From: Bacteroidota bacterium
GTDB lineage: Bacteria; Bacteroidota; Bacteroidia; B-17B0; Aurantibacillaceae
DNA length: 5,174 nt
Assembly: GCA_025359355.1 (NCBI GenBank)
Contig: JANYGR010000369.1
Coordinates: 1 to 5,174 of the forward strand
Direction: 5' to 3'
Part shown: in pieces, positions 1 to 5,174 of the stretch
Layout of the letters: the number at the start of each line of letters is the position of its first letter
How positions within the stretch are numbered: the first letter of the stretch is position 1
The notes under the pieces: model-generated
Seen by the model: the letters and a program-made list of their open reading frames with translations, nothing else
Told to the model about the DNA's origin: nothing
Database searches by the model: none
Program-made: the position numbers and the translations under genes

Positions 1-44
1 GCTTTTGCAAAGCTGCGGAACAAAACAAATATATTTTTAATCAT
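1..44 (-). CDS. Possible 5' end of a gene running off the left edge
   Basis: On the minus strand an ATG at 44-42 opens a frame that stays open to the edge and reads MIKNIFVLFRSFAKA. It starts 43 nt past the glycosyltransferase stop in the same direction, so it could be the next gene of a surface-polysaccharide cluster. Fourteen codons are too few to assign a family, and no ribosome binding site or promoter supports the start. A plus-strand frame is also open from base 1 to a TAA at 46-48, so the strand is not certain. The call rests only on position and orientation. Confidence 0.3.
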   Translation of the reverse strand, partial: MIKNIFVLFRSFAK

Positions 45-87
45 ATAATCACGGAGGAGTCGTCTGCGATAATGGTAGCGTTAAAAA

Positions 88-834
88 TTATTTAAATAAC
101 TGAATAATTTTACGCAAAGGCTTTAAATACAAGGTATGAAATTTAGGTTTTAATCCATTCATCAACCAGGCTTTTCGATCTTCTTTATTTGCTCTTATTC
201 TGTTTGATAGTGATGCGTTGCTGAGACCACCTGCTCTCATTTTGATAATGAATTCAGGTAAATACGCTAATTTGATTTGATGCTTATGCACAAAGCGTAG
301 CATTAGTTCGTAATCAGCAGCTGATACTAAATCTAAATTAAAGCTTCCGTATTTTTCATAACAATGTCGTCTCACAAAAAAAGTAGGATGTGGAGGCATC
401 CATCCATTTACAAACATACCATGCTTATATTTCCCCGATGTCCATTTACGGATTATTTTATTGACGTTTGTTTTGTCCACATAAAATAAATTAGCATAAA
501 CAGCATCGGCTTGGTTTAACTTAAATGTTTGAACTACTTTTTCAATTACTTGATGATTAGTATAAAAATCATCGCTATGCAAAACACCAACAATATCACC
601 AGTAGCCATTGCTATTCCCTTATTTAAAGCATCATACAAGCCATTGTCTTTTTCGGAAATGAATTTAGAGATTTTATCTTTGTAAGAATGTATAATCGAA
701 ACAGTGCTGTCTGTTGATTTTCCGTCTATAACAATGTATTCAATATCTTTATACGTTTGGTTTAAAACAGAATCTATAGTATCAATTAACGTTGATTCGC
801 TGTTATACGTAATGGTTATAATAGATACTTTCAA
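88..834 (-). CDS. Glycosyltransferase family 2 (WfgS/WcaA-like)
   Basis: This complete 248-residue protein is a GT-A fold, inverting family 2 glycosyltransferase. It probably adds a sugar from a nucleotide-sugar donor to a lipid-linked glycan at the cytoplasmic face of the inner membrane, for O-antigen, capsule or exopolysaccharide. Visible motifs are the N-terminal strand KVSIITITYNSE (residues 2-13), VIDGKSTD (35-42), EKDNGLYDALNKG (61-73), and the metal- and donor-binding acidic motif HSDD (86-89). PPHPTFF follows at 147-153, then SAADYELMLR (171-180), where D174 or E176 is the likely catalytic base. The tail AWLMNGLKP...YLKPLRK is typical of the WfgS-like subgroup. There are no membrane helices. 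The start is TTG at 834-832: the conserved N-terminus begins exactly there, no in-frame ATG occurs before the stop at 858-856, and the only near alternative is CTG at 840-838. Donor and acceptor cannot be read from the sequence. Confidence 0.93.
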   Translation of the reverse strand: MKVSIITITYNSESTLIDTIDSVLNQTYKDIEYIVIDGKSTDSTVSIIHSYKDKISKFISEKDNGLYDALNKGIAMATGDIVGVLHSDDFYTNHQVIEKVVQTFKLNQADAVYANLFYVDKTNVNKIIRKWTSGKYKHGMFVNGWMPPHPTFFVRRHCYEKYGSFNLDLVSAADYELMLRFVHKHQIKLAYLPEFIIKMRAGGLSNASLSNRIRANKEDRKAWLMNGLKPKFHTLYLKPLRKIIQLFK

Positions 835-932
835 CTTCAGTAATTTAAAATGATATTAAAGATACTTGAATTATTTGAAATACTTTAAACTCATTTTTAC
901 AACTTAACTTTTAATTGTACCTTTACTAACCA

Positions 933-1082
933 ATGATAAGAAGAATTTATATTTATTTTACACTTCTCGCTTTTACCTGCACTACGTTGCTTTCGGGATG
1001 TTTTATATTTAAAGGAAAAAACAAATGTGATACTTGTCCTAATATCGGACATCATACTAAACACAAAAAAAAGCATAAATAA
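933..1082 (+). CDS. Mini-lipoprotein with CxxCP motif and His/Lys tail
   Basis: This 49-codon frame starts at ATG 933 and ends at TAA 1080-1082, which overlaps the foot of a strong terminator. The first 22 residues form a lipoprotein signal peptide: MIRR, a hydrophobic stretch (IYIYFTLLAFTCTTLL), then the lipobox LSGC with the lipidated Cys at 23. The mature peptide would be only 27 residues, with CDTCP at 32-36 and a basic, His-rich end (GHHTKHKKKHK). The two Cys and the His cluster could bind metal or form a disulfide, but that is inference. It is divergent from the glycosyltransferase (98-bp gap) and convergent with slyD. No ribosome binding site is seen, as is usual in Bacteroidota. The lipobox, the stop and the terminator directly after it make a real gene likely. 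I do not recognise a named family. Confidence 0.72.
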   Translation: MIRRIYIYFTLLAFTCTTLLSGCFIFKGKNKCDTCPNIGHHTKHKKKHK

Positions 1083-1117
1083 AAAGAGCCTGTTTAATTT
1101 AAACAGGCTCTTTTTAT
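1079..1117. terminator. Bidirectional intrinsic terminator
   Basis: A perfect 15-bp inverted repeat (AAAAAGAGCCTGTTT at 1081-1095, its complement at 1101-1115) encloses a 5-nt loop and extends to 17 bp with 1079-1080 and 1116-1117. The stem has a GC-containing core (GAGCCTG), a T-run at its 3' side on the plus strand, and an A-run at its 5' side that gives a U-run on the minus transcript. It lies between two convergent genes: the lipoprotein stop overlaps its left foot and the slyD stop is 18 nt to its right. It can therefore end both transcripts. Confidence 0.9.
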
Positions 1118-1133
1118 ATGAATCAAATATTAA

Positions 1134-1649
1134 TTAGTGGTGATGATGACCACCTGGACCGTGAACATGGCCATGATCAAGCTCTTCCGCAGATGCATCT
1201 CTAATGCTTAAAACTTCACCTATAAAATGTAACGTGTGATCAGCTAAAGGATGATTGAAATCCATAATGACATAATCATCACCAATTTCTTCTACATAAC
1301 CCATTAATTGATTTCCCTCTTCATCATTCATTGCTAATTCTTCACCTTCTTTCACGCGTTCCGAATCAAAAGCGCCATCCACATAAAATGCTTCCTTAGG
1401 TATTTTTGTAATCATTTCAACATCAGATACACCGTATCCGTTTGCTGGAGCCACTAAGAAATCAAAAGAATCACCTACTTTTTTATTTAATAAGTTTTTT
1501 TCGAAATCAGGAATTAATTGTCCTGTTCCAAAAATAAATACAAACGGTTTTTCTTTAGATGTTTGTTCAATTAATTCAGGGGCATCATTCTCTACATGAG
1601 CTGATAAGTGGTAGTTTACTGTTACTACTTTGTTTTTTGAAATTGTCAT
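1134..1649 (-). CDS. slyD: SlyD-like FKBP-type peptidyl-prolyl cis-trans isomerase
   Basis: This 171-residue cytoplasmic protein catalyses cis-trans isomerisation of prolyl bonds and acts as a folding chaperone. SlyD proteins also bind nickel and other metals through a His-rich tail. The N-terminal FKBP half (about 5-75) shows VVTVNYHLS, FIFGTGQLIPDFE (38-50), KKVGD (56-60) and ANGYG (69-73). The insert-in-flap chaperone domain spans about 76-125 (VEMITKIPKEAF to MGYVEEI). The chain then returns to FKBP with FNHPLADHTLHFIGEVLSIRDA (131-152), highly typical of SlyD. The tail HGHVHGPGGHHHH (159-171) carries seven His but no Cys, and is much shorter than the Cys/His-rich tail of E. coli SlyD (196 residues in all). 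The ATG at 1649 fits the family's N-terminus. The gene lies 120 bp downstream of the dehydrogenase stop with a palindrome between, so it is probably not tightly co-transcribed with it. It is convergent with the mini-lipoprotein. The family call is firm; a metal role here is inferred. Confidence 0.93.
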   Translation of the reverse strand: MTISKNKVVTVNYHLSAHVENDAPELIEQTSKEKPFVFIFGTGQLIPDFEKNLLNKKVGDSFDFLVAPANGYGVSDVEMITKIPKEAFYVDGAFDSERVKEGEELAMNDEEGNQLMGYVEEIGDDYVIMDFNHPLADHTLHFIGEVLSIRDASAEELDHGHVHGPGGHHHH

Positions 1650-1666
1650 TAGTTTAAATTTATAGT

Positions 1667-1760
1667 TCCCGCAGATTTCGCTGATTCCGCAGATTATGTT
1701 TTGATATTAAGAAATAAATTGATTTATTTCTTCTCCGCGAGATTAGCGAGATCTGCGGGA
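1667..1760. repeat. Nested palindromic repeat element with 9-nt units
   Basis: The outer arms are 1667-1693 and 1734-1760, which match as inverted repeats at 22 of 27 positions. Each arm holds three 9-nt units: CGCAGATTT, CGCTGATTC and CGCAGATTA on the left; CGCAGATCT, CGCTAATCT and CGCGGAGAA when the right arm is reverse-complemented. Inside lies a separate perfect 10-bp hairpin, AAGAAATAAA-TTGA-TTTATTTCTT (1709-1732). The GC-rich arms stand out from the AT-rich surroundings. From memory, CGCAGATT-type intergenic palindromes recur in Bacteroidota genomes, which suggests a REP-like dispersed element. It fills most of the gap between the dehydrogenase and slyD genes, so it would lie in the 3' end of one transcript or the 5' leader of the other. 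Confidence 0.8.
1709..1732. repeat. Inner perfect AT-rich hairpin of the palindromic element
   Basis: A perfect 10-bp inverted repeat (1709-1718 and 1723-1732) has a TTGA tetraloop in the plus sense, or TCAA in the minus sense. It sits off-centre inside the larger palindrome: 15 nt separate it from the left arm and 1 nt from the right arm. It lacks a GC core and a following U-run, so it is not a convincing terminator alone. Confidence 0.75.
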
Positions 1761-1769
1761 TATTTTTAT

Positions 1770-3293
1770 TTAAAAATCAAATTTAATTCCTTGTGCTAAG
1801 GTTAATTTTGTTCCGTAGTTTATAGTATTTGTTTGACGGCGCATATATGCTTTCCAAGCGTCAGATCCGCTTTCGCGACCACCACCTGTTTCTTTTTCGC
1901 CACCAAAAGCACCACCAATTTCAGCACCACTTGTTCCAATGTTTACATTAGCAATACCGCAATCGCTACCAGCTGCTGATAAAAACTCTTCAGCTTCGCG
2001 CATATTTAATGTCATGATAGAAGATGATAAACCTTGAGGTACACCATTTTGTAAGGCAATAGCCTCGTCAATGGTTTTGTATTTCATGATATATAAAATT
2101 GGAGCAAACGTTTCGTGTTGTACAATTTCAAAATCATTGTTTGCTTCTGCAATACAAGGTTTTACATAGCATCCGCTTTCGTAGCCTTTACCTTCTAATA
2201 CACCGCCAGGAATTAAAATTTTTCCGCCTTCAGAAATTACTCTTTCAATAGAAACCAAGTAATCTTTAACAGCTCCTTTATCAATTAATGGTCCAACATG
2301 ATTGTGCTCATTTAATGGATCGCCAATACGTAATTGTTTGTATGCTGAAATTAATTTTTGTTTTACATCTTCGTAAATATCTTCATGGATAATTAAACGA
2401 CGAGTGGAAGTACAACGTTGTCCGGCAGTTCCAACAGAGCCAAATACGATACCTGGTAATACAGTTGGTAAATCTGCATTTTGAGAGATGATGACTGCAT
2501 TGTTTCCACCTAATTCTAAAATAGAACGACCAAAACGACTTGCTACTTTTGTTCCAACAATTCTTCCAACACGTGTAGAGCCTGTGGCAGATACTAATGG
2601 AACACGAGCATCTTCGCACATTTTTTCACCGATAGAACCAGGGCTTACTAATAAACAAGAAATACCTTCAGGTAAATTATTTGCAGCAGCTACTTCGTTC
2701 CAAATATTATGACAAGCAACAGCGCACAAAGGCACTTTACTTGATGGTTTCCAAATACACACATCGCCACAAATCCAAGCTAAGGCTGTGTTCCAATTCC
2801 AAACAGCAACAGGAAAATTAAAAGCAGAAATAATACCGACAATTCCTAATGGATGCCATTGTTCATACATGCGGTGGCTTTCGCGCTCAGAGTGCATAGT
2901 TAAGCCATATAGCTGACGAGACACGCCTACTGCGAAATCACAGATATCGATCATTTCTTGAACTTCACCTAAACCTTCTTGCAAAGATTTACCCATTTCG
3001 TAAGAAACTAATTTCCCTAAATCATTTTTCTTAGCACGTAATTTTTCTCCGTATTGACGAACAATTTCGCCACGCTTAGGAGCGGGCACTAAGCGCCATG
3101 TTTTAAAAGCTTCAGCAGCAACTTGCACTACTTTTTCGTAATCAGCAGCATTAGCCACTTGAACTTTTGCAATTAATTTTCCATCAACTGGACTATATGA
3201 TTCTAAAATATCGCCGTTAGCAAAATAATTTTTTCCGGTAGCACAGCCTATGTTTAGGTCTTTTATACCAAGAGATTTTAATATTTTTTCCAT
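1770..3293 (-). CDS. ALDH7-family alpha-aminoadipic semialdehyde dehydrogenase
   Basis: This NAD(P)-dependent aldehyde dehydrogenase of 507 residues (human ALDH7A1 is about 510) resembles antiquitin and bacterial AmaB/Pcd. The expected reaction oxidises alpha-aminoadipic semialdehyde, in equilibrium with piperideine-6-carboxylate, to alpha-aminoadipate in lysine catabolism; it is cytoplasmic. Seen are AFNFPVAVWNWN with oxyanion Asn159, cofactor Lys182 in WKPSSK, the ATGSTRVGR turn (236-244), catalytic base Glu260 in LELGGNN, nucleophile Cys294 in GQRCTSTRR, and Glu394 in HETFAP. E113 (GEVQEMIDICDF) and R293 just before the Cys match human Glu121 and Arg301, which bind the aminoadipate end, so the substrate call is stronger than for a generic ALDH. 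I chose ATG 3293, giving the family-like start MEKILKSLGIKDLN. The frame extends to a TTG at 3374, but that codon is the last three bases of a good -7 box and would add 27 unrelated residues. No lysine aminotransferase or dehydrogenase gene is adjacent. Confidence 0.92.
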   Translation of the reverse strand: MEKILKSLGIKDLNIGCATGKNYFANGDILESYSPVDGKLIAKVQVANAADYEKVVQVAAEAFKTWRLVPAPKRGEIVRQYGEKLRAKKNDLGKLVSYEMGKSLQEGLGEVQEMIDICDFAVGVSRQLYGLTMHSERESHRMYEQWHPLGIVGIISAFNFPVAVWNWNTALAWICGDVCIWKPSSKVPLCAVACHNIWNEVAAANNLPEGISCLLVSPGSIGEKMCEDARVPLVSATGSTRVGRIVGTKVASRFGRSILELGGNNAVIISQNADLPTVLPGIVFGSVGTAGQRCTSTRRLIIHEDIYEDVKQKLISAYKQLRIGDPLNEHNHVGPLIDKGAVKDYLVSIERVISEGGKILIPGGVLEGKGYESGCYVKPCIAEANNDFEIVQHETFAPILYIMKYKTIDEAIALQNGVPQGLSSSIMTLNMREAEEFLSAAGSDCGIANVNIGTSGAEIGGAFGGEKETGGGRESGSDAWKAYMRRQTNTINYGTKLTLAQGIKFDF

Positions 3294-3371
3294 GTAATTG
3301 TTGTTTTGTTGTGTTTGTTTTTTCAGCCCTAAATATACGAATTTTAAGGAGAAGAAATAATGATTTTTAGA

Positions 3372-3397
3372 CAAAAATATTGGGATTTAAAATGCAA
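3372..3397 (-). promoter_or_regulatory. Probable promoter of the ALDH7 gene
   Basis: On the minus strand TATTTTTG (3379-3372) fits the Bacteroidota -7 consensus TAnnTTTG exactly. A TTG lies upstream at 3397-3395, 15 nt away, slightly shorter than the 17-23 nt usual in Flavobacterium. Transcription would begin near 3365 and give a leader of about 70 nt, A/C-rich just before the ATG at 3293. A second, weaker candidate is TATATTTA at 3337-3330. The assignment is by motif only. Confidence 0.45.
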
Positions 3398-3420
3398 TTC
3401 TACTTTCAATTATCCCATAT
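3377..3420. repeat. Dyad overlapping the ALDH7 promoter
   Basis: ATATTGGGAT (3377-3386) and ATCCCATAT (3412-3420) are inverted copies apart from one extra T in the first. Their perfect cores, TGGGAT at 3381-3386 and ATCCCA at 3412-3417, lie 31 bp apart centre to centre, close to three helical turns. One arm abuts the putative -7 box and the other lies upstream of the putative -33 element. This would suit a dimeric or looping regulator of the dehydrogenase gene, but an operator function is inference. Confidence 0.4.
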
Positions 3421-3439
3421 TATAAGACCGTTTATTACC

Positions 3440-3507
3440 GCCCTTATTGGCCTTTTTATAAATAATATTTAAGTTATTAACTTGTTATTGATAACACCAA
3501 CAAGGGC
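3440..3507. repeat. Inverted repeat downstream of the TPR gene
   Basis: GCCCTTATTGG (3440-3450) and CCAACAAGGGC (3497-3507) are inverted repeats matching at 10 of 11 positions, with a 46-nt AT-rich spacer. The repeat begins 8 nt past the stop of the TPR gene and could form a long-loop hairpin at the end of its transcript. A second small stem, CTTGTT (3481-3486) with AACAAG (3499-3504), competes for the same bases. The stem has no clear U-run after it, so a terminator role is possible but not shown. Confidence 0.4.
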
Positions 3508-3514
3508 TGAATTT

Positions 3515-5174
3515 TTATTTTAAAACGTTAAGCTTACTTTCTATCATTATACATTTTGGATGCTTAAACTTAAATAGTTTTTTATAGATAGTTAATGCTT
3601 CTGTATAGTTATTTTTCGCTGTGGTATTTTCTCCCTTTATTTCATTAAGGCTTGCAAGTCCTAATAAATTTTCGGCAATGTTTAAATGAATAGTTCCAAA
3701 TAGCTTTTTATTTATTAATAACGCTTCATTAAAACATTGCTCTGCCTTAACAAATTCTTTTTGTTTTAATCTTAAATAACCAATATTACTGATTATTATG
3801 GCATATTCGGGATGCTGTTTACCTATACTATTTTCTAATGTTTTCCTTGAATGCTCGAAATAAATACCAGCAGTATCTAATCGGTTTGTAGCCGAATAAA
3901 CAAGTGCTAACCCATTTAACGAAGTAATATAATTTAAGTTATCTTGGTCATGATAGATCTGTTTTATCAAACATGCTTTAGTGTATAGACTATCAGAAAG
4001 GATAAAATCATTTTTACAATAATATACATACGCTCTATTATCTAATGATTTCGCCGTTTTTAAGCTATACTTACCTTCACCGTAGATTCTAGCATTTAGA
4101 GATTTATCCGCATATAATTCCGCCTTATCATAATTGGAAAAATCTTTATATAACTCAAATAACATATCGTATGTTAATGTAGCTAAATGACTATTAATAT
4201 CATACTTATCATCAATGATCGATTTAGTGTTTAGCAATGTGGTTTCAGCATTATCATAATCAGACATCGCCATTTTAATTGACGTAAGTTGCAATAATGG
4301 ATAAAAGTAGTGATAGTCTTCTTTACCAAATAATCTTGCATTAATATTCAAACTTTTAGTTGTAAAATCTTTTGCTTTATCATAGTTAGATAGTACATAA
4401 TTTAAACTCGATAAATCATCATAAACATCAGCTACTTCAAGGCTTGATATTCCATATTCGCTAATTGATAGCTTTAAAGCTGATTGATAAATTGAATCCG
4501 CAATAGCGAATTTTGACATGTCCACATCATTACTTGCTCTTTCTCGTAAGGTGTTGATATAACTATTAACATCTCTATCCTCAGATTTTTCAAATATCTG
4601 AATTGATAAATTGTATAGAGAATCAGCTTTTTGATAATAACCTTTTTGGTTTGAGTTGTAACCTAATTTTTCATAGATGTAGGATTTTACTATTTGTTGC
4701 CTCTCATTTTTCAAACTTATTAAGAGTAATGAGTCTGATTTTTTATAGTAACCTCGTTTTGAAAAATTTAATCCCAAGTAATATATTGCCTGTTCATAAT
4801 ATTCCGTTTTACCAAAAAAAGAAGTGTTGCTCAATTTTAACACTTTATTTAAAACAGAATCAGCTTTGAGATTATCATTATTCATATAATAATTATAACC
4901 AAGTAAATTTAATGAACTTTGATATGAAACGCCTTCAGTATCTGGAATCAATTTACAATATTCAATTGCTAATAAGCTACTTTTTATCGCCTGTTCTGAA
5001 TTCCCTGACTCAACTTCTGAGTACGATTTTTCGTAAAACTCACGTCGTAGTGTTTCATAATATTTTCTTGATTCTGTGCCGTGTATTAAAATAATTTTGC
5101 TTTTATATGGAATAAATGCAATGATTAAAAACAATACAAATGGGAAAACGATTCTGCTACCAACAAACCAAAGG
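3515..5174 (-). CDS. TPR-repeat protein with N-terminal membrane segment (5' end off-window)
   Basis: The frame ends at TAA 3517-3515 and is open to the right edge, giving at least 552 residues. The first in-window start-like codon, TTG 5134, splits a hydrophobic segment (IVFPFVLFLIIAFIPY, about 5153-5106), so the true start is probably beyond the edge. That segment looks like a membrane anchor or uncleaved signal; the rest would be soluble. Numbering from TTG 5134, small residues of helix B recur at 49, 91, 133, 170, 212, 254, 296, 338, 380, 422, 464 and 506. All intervals are exactly 42 residues except 133-170 (37), so there are about twelve TPR units of the kinesin-light-chain length. Typical pieces are NYDKAELYADKSLNARIYGEG and FVKAEQCFNEALLINKKLFG. 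Such arrays bind protein partners. Many Bacteroidota relatives carry a CHAT, kinase or histidine-kinase domain, but here the protein ends 33 residues after the last unit's marker with no such domain. Function is unknown. Confidence 0.85.
   Translation of the reverse strand, partial: LWFVGSRIVFPFVLFLIIAFIPYKSKIILIHGTESRKYYETLRREFYEKSYSEVESGNSEQAIKSSLLAIEYCKLIPDTEGVSYQSSLNLLGYNYYMNNDNLKADSVLNKVLKLSNTSFFGKTEYYEQAIYYLGLNFSKRGYYKKSDSLLLISLKNERQQIVKSYIYEKLGYNSNQKGYYQKADSLYNLSIQIFEKSEDRDVNSYINTLRERASNDVDMSKFAIADSIYQSALKLSISEYGISSLEVADVYDDLSSLNYVLSNYDKAKDFTTKSLNINARLFGKEDYHYFYPLLQLTSIKMAMSDYDNAETTLLNTKSIIDDKYDINSHLATLTYDMLFELYKDFSNYDKAELYADKSLNARIYGEGKYSLKTAKSLDNRAYVYYCKNDFILSDSLYTKACLIKQIYHDQDNLNYITSLNGLALVYSATNRLDTAGIYFEHSRKTLENSIGKQHPEYAIIISNIGYLRLKQKEFVKAEQCFNEALLINKKLFGTIHLNIAENLLGLASLNEIKGENTTAKNNYTEALTIYKKLFKFKHPKCIMIESKLNVLK

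Noticed and set aside
53..95. GGAGGAG at 53-59 followed 12 nt later by an ATG (72-74) on the plus strand, like a Shine-Dalgarno and start
   Set aside because: The frame has only seven codons before a stop and overlaps the end of the glycosyltransferase gene, and Bacteroidota rarely use Shine-Dalgarno sequences.
88..834. Glycosyltransferase as the first gene of a visible polysaccharide operon
   Set aside because: Only one complete glycan gene is in the window, and the 14 codons at the left edge cannot confirm a cluster.
857..864. TATCTTTA on the minus strand as a -7 box for the glycosyltransferase gene
   Set aside because: It differs from TAnnTTTG at the last base and has no TTG at the right distance upstream, so it is too weak to list as a promoter.
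1667..1760. CRISPR-like or riboswitch interpretation of the repeated CGCAGATT units
   Set aside because: The units are only 9 nt, contiguous and without spacers, and they pair arm to arm. This fits a palindromic repeat, not an array or a known aptamer.
1778..1785. TAAATTTG on the minus strand, an exact -7 match that could start a slyD transcript with the palindrome as leader
   Set aside because: It lies in the last codons of the dehydrogenase gene (Ile-Lys-Phe-Asp) and has no upstream TTG partner. A chance match in AT-rich DNA is likelier.
2383..2712. Open frames on both strands inside the dehydrogenase gene (78 and 74 codons)
   Set aside because: They lie fully within a strongly conserved ALDH coding region, have low-complexity Cys/Ser or unlike-protein composition, and show no start context. 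They are shadows.
4603..5094. Plus-strand open frames of 88 and 60 codons opposite the TPR gene
   Set aside because: They are antisense to a frame with a clear 42-residue repeat pattern, and are explained by AT-rich antisense composition.

Overview
The window is AT-rich, and its coding style points to a member of the Bacteroidota, probably Flavobacteriia-like. Starts have A/T-rich leaders without Shine-Dalgarno sequences, one good promoter -7 box has the Bacteroidota form TAnnTTTG, there is a WfgS/WcaA-like family 2 glycosyltransferase, and an intergenic palindrome is built from CGCAGATT-type units. No species can be named from the sequence alone. No rRNA, tRNA, CRISPR array, transposase or integrase is visible.

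Layout, left to right. Positions 1-44 may hold the first codons of a gene that leaves the window on the minus strand. Positions 88-834 (minus) encode a complete GT2 glycosyltransferase with a TTG start. A 98-bp divergent gap separates it from a 49-codon plus-strand gene (933-1082) for a tiny lipoprotein with a CxxCP motif and a His/Lys tail. This gene converges on a SlyD-like FKBP prolyl isomerase (1134-1649, minus) with a His-rich C-terminus, and one perfect hairpin between them (about 1081-1115) can terminate both. Upstream of slyD lies a 94-bp nested palindrome (1667-1760). Next is an ALDH7-family dehydrogenase (1770-3293, minus), best read as alpha-aminoadipic semialdehyde / piperideine-6-carboxylate dehydrogenase of lysine catabolism. 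A 221-bp gap (3294-3514) holds its likely promoter, a dyad around that promoter, and a second inverted repeat. From 3515 to the right edge (minus) runs the 3' part of a gene for a protein with a membrane segment and about twelve TPR-type repeats. Its reading frame is still open at the edge.

The genes look like unrelated single-gene units, not a pathway operon: cell-surface glycan synthesis, protein folding or metal handling, lysine breakdown and a TPR scaffold. I see no evidence of a coherent new system. The items most worth checking are the nested 9-nt-unit palindrome, the mini-lipoprotein, the strict 42-residue periodicity of the TPR protein, and the dyad at the dehydrogenase promoter.
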